NCBI GenBank assembly: GCA_947383685.1 | Contig: CANDEE010000038.1 | Span: 1-18,344 of the forward strand | From: an uncultured Pseudoflavonifractor sp. | Lineage (GTDB): Bacteria; Bacillota; Clostridia; Oscillospirales; Oscillospiraceae | Direction: 5' to 3' | DNA: 18,344 nucleotides | Part shown: piece after piece, positions 11,945 through 18,344 of the stretch | How the letters are laid out: each line of letters opens with the position of its first letter | Numbering within the stretch: the first letter of the stretch is position 1 | Translations under genes and position numbers: made by a program | The notes under the pieces: generated by a model | Seen by the model: only the letters and a program-made list of their open reading frames with translations | The model's database searches: none | Told to the model about the DNA's origin: nothing

Positions 11945-12813
11945 CAGAACCTGCCTTTTTCGGACTGCCCATCAGTCTGGCTTTTCTGTATTTCATTGTT
12001 TATTCTGTTTTGGGATGGTGTATGGAAACGGTTTACTGCTCTATATTGGAGCGCCGTTTTGTCCCCCGGGGCTTTCTCTTTGGGCCGATGTGCCCCATTT
12101 ATGGGGTGGGGGTACTGATGATGGTTTGCTGGTTCCAACCCCTTATGGGCAATCCCGTGGTATTCTATTTGACGGCTACGGTGTGTATGTCTGCCTGGGA
12201 GTATCTGGTGGGCTGGTTTTTGGAGACGACCACCCATATCAAGTATTGGGATTACAGTATGTATCGATTTAACCTAAAGGGCCGCATCTGCCTGTGGGTA
12301 TGTCTCATGTGGGGCGTACTGTCCTTCTTGGTGCTTTATTTCATCCATCCAAGGATAGCGGCGTTGGTGGGGCGGATTGGATTGATTCCCCGGTACATTT
12401 TGGACGGCTTTTTCCTGGGGGTTTTGACGTCCGACACAGGGGCAACTATTTATCAACTGGTCCGCACCTCTCAAATGCTGGGTAAGCTCCAGCAGGCGGG
12501 GGATCAGCTTCGGCTCCAGGTCCATTTGGGCAAGGCGGAGCTGTCCGATATGCTGGCTGAGGCGAAAGAAGCATTTTCCGATCGGTTGGACGACCTGCTT
12601 CCTGACCAGTTGGATGATACAGGCCGTGCTCTTAAGGAGCGGTACGATGAGCTGATGACCCGAACTGAATTGGTGAGCCGCCGTTTCCGGTCTGTTTACC
12701 GTGGAATGAGTACGGCTGGCCCGGCAAAAGAGGCATTGGAGAGTGTGAAGCGTCGAGGGGAAAAGCTGAAGATCAGGTTCCATAGCGCAAAAAGTGGGAA
12801 AAATAAAATATAA
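11941..12813 (+). CDS. CmpB-like membrane protein (putative ABC transporter permease, PF06541 type)
   Basis: The 290-aa protein has about five hydrophobic segments in its first 170 residues (LAFLYFIVYSVLGWCMETVY, PMCPIYGVGVLMMVCWF, VVFYLTATVCMSAWEYLVGW, CLWVCLMWGVLSFLVLYF, YILDGFFLGVLTSDTGATIY). The motifs GWCMETVY, RRFVPRGFLFGPMCPIYG and WDYS are those of the family named ABC_trans_CmpB. The last 115 residues are charged and helical, probably a cytosolic coiled coil. No ATP-binding partner lies nearby, so the transporter label is by family name only. It starts with GTG inside the previous gene's stop codon, with GAGGAG upstream. A clear terminator follows. Confidence 0.8.
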   Translation: MTEPAFFGLPISLAFLYFIVYSVLGWCMETVYCSILERRFVPRGFLFGPMCPIYGVGVLMMVCWFQPLMGNPVVFYLTATVCMSAWEYLVGWFLETTTHIKYWDYSMYRFNLKGRICLWVCLMWGVLSFLVLYFIHPRIAALVGRIGLIPRYILDGFFLGVLTSDTGATIYQLVRTSQMLGKLQQAGDQLRLQVHLGKAELSDMLAEAKEAFSDRLDDLLPDQLDDTGRALKERYDELMTRTELVSRRFRSVYRGMSTAGPAKEALESVKRRGEKLKIRFHSAKSGKNKI

Positions 12814-12823
12814 TCTTCATGAG

Positions 12824-12855
12824 AAACCGGCCACTTCAAGTGTGGCCGGTTTTTT
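12824..12855 (+). terminator. Intrinsic terminator of the DUF4364-CmpB operon
   Basis: AAACCGGCCAC pairs with GTGGCCGGTTT around a short loop, followed by a T run. Confidence 0.9.
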
Positions 12856-13250
12856 GCTGCCTGCCAATCATTATGTCGACCAAATATTGATTTTCGCAGG
12901 ATAAAGAACTTGCTGTTGCGGGATTGCGGAAATTCCGTCAGAAAGGTGGGAAACTGTTGGGAAAAGGGGAAAAGACGGATGTGGAAAAAGTGGTGGAAAA
13001 TGTGAATAACTCTTTGTAGTAACTGTTATAGAAAGATGTTATGTAAAGTTTATGGATACTAAGGTGCGAGAAAGAATAAAAATGTAATAGAATATAAACT
13101 TTTAAAGGTAGTATAAGGGACGAGAGGGGAAACTCAAAAAAAGTTGGGCTTTAAAAGAGAAATACAAGCTGTAATTCGCACAGAGGAAGACTGACCTTTT
13201 AAGAAATAAGGAGTATGCAGGTTCCTTCCTGCACATACTAAGCTACATTG
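12856..13250. other. Gene-free stretch upstream of the TepA-like gene
   Basis: About 400 bases without an ORF I can support. It is purine-rich on the plus strand and AT-rich, particularly 13000-13120. One hairpin, AGTAT-GCAGG/CCTGC-ca-ATACT (13212-13239), lies just before the ribosome site of the TepA-like gene. I see no clear sigma-A promoter; the gene may use an alternative sigma factor. Confidence 0.4.
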
Positions 13251-13267
13251 AAAATGGAGGGAACGGC

Positions 13268-13954
13268 ATGGATGAGGAGCAAAAGCTGGAAGAACAGCGT
13301 CAGAGTATTGAGGAGTTTGGCACATCTGTGGTTCGTACGGAGAGGGGCACGATTCATACTTTAACCATTATCGGACACATTGAGGGCCACCAGGTTATGC
13401 CGCCTACCGCGAAAACCACAAAATATGAGCATATTTTACCTCTGCTTGCCATGATCGAGGAGAGTGATGAGGTAGATGGCCTTCTGGTGCTTCTCAATAC
13501 TGTGGGCGGCGATATTGAGGCGGGGCTGGGCATTTCAGAAATGATAGCAGGGATGACAAAGCCGTCGGTTTCACTGGTGCTGGGGGGAGGACATTCCATC
13601 GGCGTCCCATTGGCAGTGGCGGCAAAGACCTCCTTTATCGCCCCCTCAGCGGCTATGACCATACATCCGGTACGCCTGTCAGGAACGGTTATCGGTGTAA
13701 GCCAGATGTTTCACTATTTTGAGCGGACTCAGGAACGTATTTTGCAGTTTGTTACTGAGCACAGCCATATGCGGCGGGAAGATTTCCTGCGCCTTATGTT
13801 GGAAACGGGGGAACTTACGGGAGATGTGGGCAGCGTTATCTATGGCGAGGAGGCGGTGTCCCTGGGCCTAATTGACCGGGTAGGAGGTCTGGGCGACGCC
13901 CTGGCCTGCATCTATCAGCAGATTGAGGAGCGGCGGGGAGGAAAGGACGGCTGA
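13268..13954 (+). CDS. TepA-like ClpP-fold serine protease
   Basis: The 228-aa protein belongs to the ClpP/crotonase fold in the version called TepA in Bacillus. It shows the strand DGLLVLLNTVGGDIEAGLGISEMI (70-93), the nucleophile S110 in GGGHSIGVPLAVAAK, and H133 in AAMTIHPVR, the expected Ser-His spacing. Family members are cytosolic, without a signal peptide, and have been linked to protein translocation or spore function; the substrate is unknown. ATG 13268 has GGAGG 7 nt upstream. The gene is monocistronic, with a terminator stem that starts inside its last codons and whose loop holds the stop codon. Confidence 0.85.
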   Translation: MDEEQKLEEQRQSIEEFGTSVVRTERGTIHTLTIIGHIEGHQVMPPTAKTTKYEHILPLLAMIEESDEVDGLLVLLNTVGGDIEAGLGISEMIAGMTKPSVSLVLGGGHSIGVPLAVAAKTSFIAPSAAMTIHPVRLSGTVIGVSQMFHYFERTQERILQFVTEHSHMRREDFLRLMLETGELTGDVGSVIYGEEAVSLGLIDRVGGLGDALACIYQQIEERRGGKDG

Positions 13955-13968
13955 AAGGCCGTCCTTTT
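13942..13968 (+). terminator. Terminator overlapping the TepA-like stop codon
   Basis: AAAGGACGGC (13942-13951) pairs perfectly with GCCGTCCTTT (13958-13967); the TGA stop (13952-13954) lies in the 6-nt loop. The 3' arm merges with a short T run. Confidence 0.75.
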
Positions 13969-14044
13969 CCCAGGAAAAGGGTGGAAATATTTGAGGGCTT
14001 GTGCTAATATAGTAAAGTAAATGAAAAAACAGGGAGGGAGTTCC

Positions 14045-14893
14045 TTGACCTACATATCATCCGTTCTTATGGGGATTCTCCAGGGAATCGCTGAGTTTCT
14101 GCCCATTTCCAGTTCGGGCCATCTGGCATTGTTTCAGCACTTTTTTGGTGCGGAGAATTATGAGGAGACCCAGATGTTTTTCACAGTTCTGCTCCATCTG
14201 GGAACACTTATCTCTGTATTTATCTATTACTGGCGGGATGTGTTTGACCTAATTCGGGAGTTTTTCCTGGGGATAGCGGCGCTTTTTTCTAAAGAGAAAA
14301 AAGGTGGAAATGCGGTGCTGCCTCCCGCCAGACGGCTGGTGCTGCTCATTATTGTGGCGACCCTGCCCCTTTTCCTGATCCTTCCTATAAAGGACCTGGT
14401 GGAGGGAGCGATGAACAATGTGCATTTCGTTTCCGTCGCTCTGTTGGCCACCGGGCTTATCCTGTACTTTTCCGACCGCATGGCAAAGGGACGCAAGACG
14501 GCTAAAACAGCCACACTGCTGGATGTGGTGCTGGTAGGTTGCGCCCAGGCCCTGGGGACCCTTCCGGGTATTTCACGGTCCGGAATCACTATTTCCGCCG
14601 GGATGCTCCGGGGCTTTGACCGGACGTTTGCCGTCCGTTTTTCCTTCCTCATGTCCATGCCCGCCGTGCTGGGGGCTAACATCCTGACCTTAAAGGATGT
14701 GATCGAAACGGGGGCCATTGACCTGGAGCTGTTGCCGGTCTATCTGGTGGGAACGGTGGTAGCCGCTGTGGTGGGTTATTTCGCCATTCGCCTGGTAAAC
14801 TTGTTAGCTAGCAAGGGTAAGTTTGGGGCCTTTGCCTGGTATTGCTGGATTGTGGGCGCGGTCTCCCTGGTGGCGGGGTTTGTGGTAAAGTAA
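14045..14893 (+). CDS. uppP: Undecaprenyl-diphosphatase
   Basis: This membrane enzyme dephosphorylates undecaprenyl pyrophosphate to recycle the lipid carrier of peptidoglycan and wall polymers, and confers bacitracin tolerance. The 282-aa protein has both family signatures: GIAEFLPISSSGHL (14-27, with E17 and H26) and PGISRSG (174-180, with R178), with about eight hydrophobic segments. I chose TTG 14045 because GGAGG lies 7 nt upstream. An in-frame ATG at 14021 has no ribosome site, lies within the ribosome-site leader, and would add eight residues. It is transcribed alone, with a strong terminator after it. Its own promoter is unclear; TAATAT (14005-14010) is a weak -10 candidate. Confidence 0.95.
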   Translation: MTYISSVLMGILQGIAEFLPISSSGHLALFQHFFGAENYEETQMFFTVLLHLGTLISVFIYYWRDVFDLIREFFLGIAALFSKEKKGGNAVLPPARRLVLLIIVATLPLFLILPIKDLVEGAMNNVHFVSVALLATGLILYFSDRMAKGRKTAKTATLLDVVLVGCAQALGTLPGISRSGITISAGMLRGFDRTFAVRFSFLMSMPAVLGANILTLKDVIETGAIDLELLPVYLVGTVVAAVVGYFAIRLVNLLASKGKFGAFAWYCWIVGAVSLVAGFVVK

Positions 14894-14908
14894 GGAAAAG
14901 CTGAGGGG

Positions 14909-14940
14909 AAACCGGCTGGTATTTTTGCCAGCCGGTTTTT
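14909..14940 (+). terminator. Intrinsic terminator of uppP
   Basis: AAACCGGCTGG (14909-14919) pairs with CCAGCCGGTTT (14928-14938) around an 8-nt loop, followed by TTTTT. Confidence 0.9.
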
Positions 14941-14983
14941 GCTGTCCGGGGAAAGGGACAGGGGTAAATTTTCTCTGAAGTCC

Positions 14984-15012
14984 TTGCAATTCAAGGAAAT
15001 TTGCAGTATTAT
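14984..15012 (+). promoter_or_regulatory. Promoter of the ftsK-GNAT operon
   Basis: TTGCAA (14984-14989) and TATTAT (15007-15012) are spaced by 17 bp, about 57 bp upstream of the ftsK translation start. Confidence 0.75.
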
Positions 15013-15075
15013 ATATCTTAAATTGTTATGACAATTTCCGCCCTTTCGCGGCGATTTTCCTGAAAGGATGATACC

Positions 15076-17796
15076 ATGGCGACCACACAAAAGAAACCCA
15101 ATCCCCCCCGGAAAAACACCTCCGGTGGAAACGGAAATTCCAGAGGTTCCTCTGGGGGAAACCGTTCCAGTTCTGCCCGGAGCAAGGCTCCGGAGCAGAC
15201 GCTGAAGCCTATCCGTCGGGAGGTGGGGGCTGTTGTTTGCCTTCTGCTGGCCCTGTTCTCCCTGTTGGGTCTTTTCCAGGTGGATGGTTTTGTCATTGAC
15301 GCTCTCTGCGGCACAGCAAAGGGCCTCATTGGATATGGTTACTGGTTTTTGCCCTTTGCCCTGATCGGCACCGGAATCATTTTGCTTTTTCACCGGGGGC
15401 GGCCGGTTCGCTTGCGGGTAACCTGTACGCTGCTTTTCCCAGTAACCCTGGGAAGCCTTCTGCATTTATTCCTTTTCAAAGGGGAATTTCTCTGGCAGGG
15501 AGAATCAGTAAAGGCTCTTTATACCGCAGGCAAGGCCATGGCTTCCGGCGGCGTAGTGGCAGGTTTTCTGTCCCAGGGATTTATCGCTGCTTTTAGTAAA
15601 TATGGCGCGGCGCCAATCCTGATTTTGGCAATTCTGGGCCAACTGTTGGCGGCTTTCCGACTGACACCGGTTCAAATTGTGGACTGGCTCCGGGACCGTC
15701 CCCATCCGGAATATGAGGAGGAGCCGGAGGAGGAGCGGGAACCCCGTGCGAAGCCTACCCATAAACCTGTGAAGGAGCTTCCTACTCCCCGCAGGGGAGG
15801 CCGGACCAATATTGATATTCCGATAGATGATGGCCCCATTCCTCAAGAGGAAGCCAAGGAGGAACCAAAAGAGGAGCCAAAGGAGCCGGAGGCATCCAAG
15901 CGGGGATTTTTTGACCGTAAAGCGAAGGTGCCCAGCCCCGATCAATTGCTGGTAGTGGAGCAGGAGAAGGCCGTGCCTCGCCCCGAGCCTCAGCCTGAGA
16001 AGCCTGTTGTTTCCCCGCCTGCGGCAGAGGAAGACTCCGAGCCACCCTTCGATCTTGAGGAGAGACCCGCCGCAGTTCAACCTATGCCTGAAATAATCAG
16101 GGAACCCGCGGTTCCCAAGCTGAAAAAGGGAGAGGCGGAAGAAGTGGCCGCCCAGGTCTCGGCCGAGGTGGAGGAAGCCCTGAGCCAGAGCGCTCCTGTC
16201 TATGAATATCCCCTTGTTTCTCTTTTGAAAGAGGGGCGGGGAAGTGACGCTACCGGAGTTGCCAGTGAGCTGCGGGCCAACCAGACCCGGCTTACGGATA
16301 CCATTCGTTCTTTTGGAATCGATGCCAATATCGTCAATGTGACCCGCGGACCGTCGGTGACACGGTATGAGCTGGAATTGGACCAAGGGGTCCGGCTTAA
16401 CAAACTGACTAATTTAGCCGATGATATTGCGCTGGCCTTAGGAGCCTCCGGCGTTCGCATTGCTCCCATTCCTGATAAGATTTCTATGGTGGGCATTGAG
16501 GTCCCCAACAAGCTGGTTTCCCCAGTGCAGATTCGGGACGTGATCGGTTCGGAGCAATTTCAGGGGCACGATTCCAAGGTGGCCTTTGCCGTGGGCAAGG
16601 ACATCGGTGGCAACTGTATTGTAGGAAATATTGCCAAGCTGCCCCATCTGCTGATTGCCGGCACCACAGGCTCTGGTAAATCGGTATGTACCAACTCTAT
16701 TATTATTTCCCTGCTCTATAAAGCCAGCCCGGAGGAGGTCCGTCTTATCATGGTGGACCCCAAGATGGTGGAGCTGGGTATTTACAATGGAATTCCCCAT
16801 CTGCTGATTCCCGTAGTTACCGACCCAAAGAAGGCGGCTGGAGCGCTCCAGTGGGCAGTGGTGGAGATGATGAAGCGATACCGAGCCTTTTCAGAGGCGG
16901 GGGTCCGGGACCTGGCCTCCTATAACGCTCATGCCGCCCGGACAGAGGGAATGGAGACCATGCCCCAAATCGTAGTGGTCATTGACGAGCTGGCGGACCT
17001 GATGCTGGTGGCGGCTAAGGAAGTGGAAGAATCCATCTGCCGAGTGGCCCAGATGGGCCGTGCCGCGGGGATGCATCTGATCGTAGCCACCCAACGACCT
17101 TCTGCCGATGTGATTACGGGCCTTATGAAAGCGAACATCCCCTCCCGCATCGCATTTGCCGTGGCGTCTTCGCTGGAGTCTCGTATCATTCTGGATAATA
17201 CCGGCGCGGAGAAGCTGGTGGGCCGTGGCGATATGCTTTATCTTCCCCTGGGAGCAGGTAAACCCACCCGGGTCCAGGGCTGCCTTATCACAGACGAGGA
17301 GGTAGCCTCGGTCGTAGAATTTGTCAAGCAAAGCGGCGCTGCCCAGTATGATGAGGCAGTTCTTCATCAAATTGAGCAGAATGTGGCGGAAAAGGAGAAG
17401 GGAAGCAAGGGCGTGGGCGGTTCTGCCCCCGAGGATGTGGACAACTCTTTTGACGAGTTGCTGCCCTCCGCCATCGAGGTGGTGGTAGAAACCGGCATGG
17501 CCTCTGTTTCTATGCTCCAGCGCCGCCTAAAGCTGGGCTACTCCCGGGCGGCACGGCTGGTGGACCAGATGGAGGAAAAAGGCGTGGTAGGTCCCTTTGA
17601 AGGCTCCAAGCCCCGGCAGGTATTGATTACCAAGGAACAGTGGCAGGAGATGCAGTACAAGCAGAATATGGTGGATATGGCCCCTGACGCGCCGCCGGTT
17701 TCCGAACCTGTTCCTGAGGAGTTGGATTATGAGGGAGATGCTGTTCCCCAACCCCGGGATATGCCTCCCTTTGACATGGGGGAGGAAGATTTTTGA
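15076..17796 (+). CDS. ftsK: DNA translocase FtsK/SpoIIIE
   Basis: This septal ATP-driven motor pumps chromosome DNA into daughter cell or forespore. The 906-aa protein has a basic, Ser/Gly-rich N-terminus (1-45), four hydrophobic segments (about 50-200), a long Pro/Glu-rich disordered linker (about 205-370), the alpha/beta motor and a C-terminal gamma winged helix (about 788-852) that reads polar guide sequences. Walker A is GTTGSGKS (529-536, K535) and Walker B is VVVIDELAD with D637-E638. The order and length fit the family. ATG 15076 follows AAAGGATG. In a Clostridial cell it may serve as SpoIIIE, FtsK or both; the sequence alone does not decide. The GNAT gene follows after one base, so the two are co-transcribed. 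Confidence 0.95.
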   Translation: MATTQKKPNPPRKNTSGGNGNSRGSSGGNRSSSARSKAPEQTLKPIRREVGAVVCLLLALFSLLGLFQVDGFVIDALCGTAKGLIGYGYWFLPFALIGTGIILLFHRGRPVRLRVTCTLLFPVTLGSLLHLFLFKGEFLWQGESVKALYTAGKAMASGGVVAGFLSQGFIAAFSKYGAAPILILAILGQLLAAFRLTPVQIVDWLRDRPHPEYEEEPEEEREPRAKPTHKPVKELPTPRRGGRTNIDIPIDDGPIPQEEAKEEPKEEPKEPEASKRGFFDRKAKVPSPDQLLVVEQEKAVPRPEPQPEKPVVSPPAAEEDSEPPFDLEERPAAVQPMPEIIREPAVPKLKKGEAEEVAAQVSAEVEEALSQSAPVYEYPLVSLLKEGRGSDATGVASELRANQTRLTDTIRSFGIDANIVNVTRGPSVTRYELELDQGVRLNKLTNLADDIALALGASGVRIAPIPDKISMVGIEVPNKLVSPVQIRDVIGSEQFQGHDSKVAFAVGKDIGGNCIVGNIAKLPHLLIAGTTGSGKSVCTNSIIISLLYKASPEEVRLIMVDPKMVELGIYNGIPHLLIPVVTDPKKAAGALQWAVVEMMKRYRAFSEAGVRDLASYNAHAARTEGMETMPQIVVVIDELADLMLVAAKEVEESICRVAQMGRAAGMHLIVATQRPSADVITGLMKANIPSRIAFAVASSLESRIILDNTGAEKLVGRGDMLYLPLGAGKPTRVQGCLITDEEVASVVEFVKQSGAAQYDEAVLHQIEQNVAEKEKGSKGVGGSAPEDVDNSFDELLPSAIEVVVETGMASVSMLQRRLKLGYSRAARLVDQMEEKGVVGPFEGSKPRQVLITKEQWQEMQYKQNMVDMAPDAPPVSEPVPEELDYEGDAVPQPRDMPPFDMGEEDF

Positions 17797-17797
17797 T

Positions 17798-18193
17798 ATG
17801 ATAAAGCTTCGCTTTGCCCCGGAAGATGAGGTGGCGCCTAAGCTGCTCTTGGGAGAATACAATAAAAAATTTGTTCCGGATACAGAGGATCTGTCCTGCC
17901 TCATTGAGGAGGATGGAGTCTGCCTGGGTGGGGTTAACGCTTTTCGGCTGGAGAGCCTTCTGATGATAGACCGTCTTTGGGTGGCAGAGGCCCAGCGGGG
18001 AAAGGGGTTGGGTAAAAAGCTGCTTTCTGCAGTGGAAGAAAGGGGAAGAACCCAGGGAGCTAAGCGGGTAGAGCTGAATACCTTTGGTTTTCAGGCGCCC
18101 GGCTTCTATGAAAAGATGGGATATCGTCAGTTTGGCGTTCTGGATCATACGGTGGGGGAGTGGGGGCATTACTTCTTTGTAAAAGAACTGTAA
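17798..18193 (+). CDS. GNAT family N-acetyltransferase
   Basis: The 131-aa protein is a compact acetyl-CoA-dependent acetyltransferase. It shows the core strand LLMIDRLWVAEAQRGKGLGKKLLSAVEERG (54-83) with the acetyl-CoA pyrophosphate loop Q66-R-G-K-G-L-G72, followed by RVELNTFGFQAPGFYEKMGYRQFG (90-113), the usual motif B. Its substrate is unknown. ATG 17798 starts one base after the ftsK stop codon, and GGAGGAAG near the ftsK end serves as ribosome site, so translation is probably coupled. An upstream in-frame ATG (17729) lies inside ftsK and adds an unrelated segment. Confidence 0.88.
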   Translation: MIKLRFAPEDEVAPKLLLGEYNKKFVPDTEDLSCLIEEDGVCLGGVNAFRLESLLMIDRLWVAEAQRGKGLGKKLLSAVEERGRTQGAKRVELNTFGFQAPGFYEKMGYRQFGVLDHTVGEWGHYFFVKEL

Positions 18194-18244
18194 AAGGACA
18201 CCATAGCGGTCGAAGCAACAAATGCAATCCAATTTCGAATAGAA

Positions 18245-18290
18245 AAAAAGGAAACCATGTGACCTCAACGGGTTACATGGTTTCCTTTTT
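18245..18290. terminator. Bidirectional terminator between GNAT and tRNA-Arg(ACG)
   Basis: AAAAAGGAAACCATGTGACC (18245-18264) pairs with 18271-18290 around a 6-nt loop, with one G-T pair. The A run and T run on the two sides let it serve the GNAT transcript on the plus strand and the tRNA on the minus strand. Confidence 0.85.
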
Positions 18291-18344
18291 GGTACGGCTG
18301 GAGGGACTCGAACCCCCGACCTACTGGTTCGTAGCCAGTCACTC
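18290..18344 (-). tRNA. tRNA-Arg (anticodon ACG), 5' end outside window
   Basis: Read on the minus strand, the anticodon stem ACTGG/CCAGT encloses CTACGAA (anticodon ACG, reads CGT and, after deamination to inosine, CGC/CGA). A GGTTCGAGTCC T-loop and a 3' end CAGCCGT-A-CCA follow. The acceptor 5' strand and D-arm are cut by the window end. Confidence 0.92.

Noticed and set aside
15505..17370. Long minus-strand ORFs opposite ftsK
   Set aside because: They are shadows of a GC-rich, well-recognised gene and have no motifs or ribosome sites.
1..18344. The two tRNA-Arg genes as ends of a larger element
   Set aside because: They have different anticodons and opposite orientation, with no shared 3' direct repeat beyond normal tRNA conservation, and the genes between are mostly housekeeping.
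1..18344. CRISPR array, insertion sequences and rRNA genes
   Set aside because: No regularly spaced direct repeats, no transposase with terminal inverted repeats and no rRNA sequence were seen.

Overview
The window reads as a chromosomal segment of a Gram-positive, low-to-mid GC anaerobe of the Clostridia, probably Oscillospirales (Flavonifractor/Intestinimonas-like). The grounds are strong AGGAGG ribosome binding sites with frequent TTG/GTG starts, a DUF4364 protein next to a CmpB-type membrane protein, a TepA-like protease and an FtsK/SpoIIIE translocase. The genus is inference. The window opens in a tRNA-Arg(CCG) gene and closes in a tRNA-Arg(ACG) gene on the opposite strand.

Host backbone, left part (1-1576): tRNA-Arg, a tRNA-dihydrouridine synthase and, on the minus strand, a low-molecular-weight protein tyrosine phosphatase (LMW-PTP). 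Host backbone, right part (11233-18344): the displaced promoter and first codons of that phosphatase gene, then DUF4364, a CmpB-like membrane protein, a ClpP-fold TepA-like protease, undecaprenyl-diphosphatase (uppP), FtsK/SpoIIIE, a GNAT acetyltransferase and tRNA-Arg(ACG).

Between them lies a 9.7 kb integrated mobile element (about 1546-11232), bounded by a 13-bp direct repeat that lies in the codons for the phosphatase P-loop (VCHG). The element carries its own ribosome binding site, GTG start and first codons, so the phosphatase ORF stays intact as a chimera. The original host promoter, ATG and first ten codons are stranded at the far end. Paired TGGCGTAA repeats just inside both ends are probable integrase arm sites.

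Element layout: a central bidirectional control region (5226-5333) has two sigma-A-type promoters and three copies of the palindrome AACCGTTAACGGTT. Leftward lie a ribbon-helix-helix protein, an 81-aa protein, a strong promoter followed by a short terminated RNA and a highly structured untranslated region, a DUF6291/helix-turn-helix protein, a three-hairpin leader, excisionase and a Tn916-type tyrosine integrase that reads on into the phosphatase. Rightward lie a 92-aa protein and a SprT-like zinc metalloprotein. The right half is cargo-like: a serine resolvase, a PD-(D/E)XK-type nuclease divergent from an Xre regulator, and a second Xre regulator in an operon with a secreted beta-helix/SLH surface protein. 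I found no relaxase, coupling protein, capsid or replicative helicase, so the element would be mobilised in trans or is a small satellite-like element.

The features most worth following up are the promoter-swapping integration into the phosphatase P-loop, the promoter-hairpin-structured RNA at 4240-4608, the three-operator switch, the hairpin leader upstream of xis, and the nuclease/Xre pair as a candidate defence cassette.
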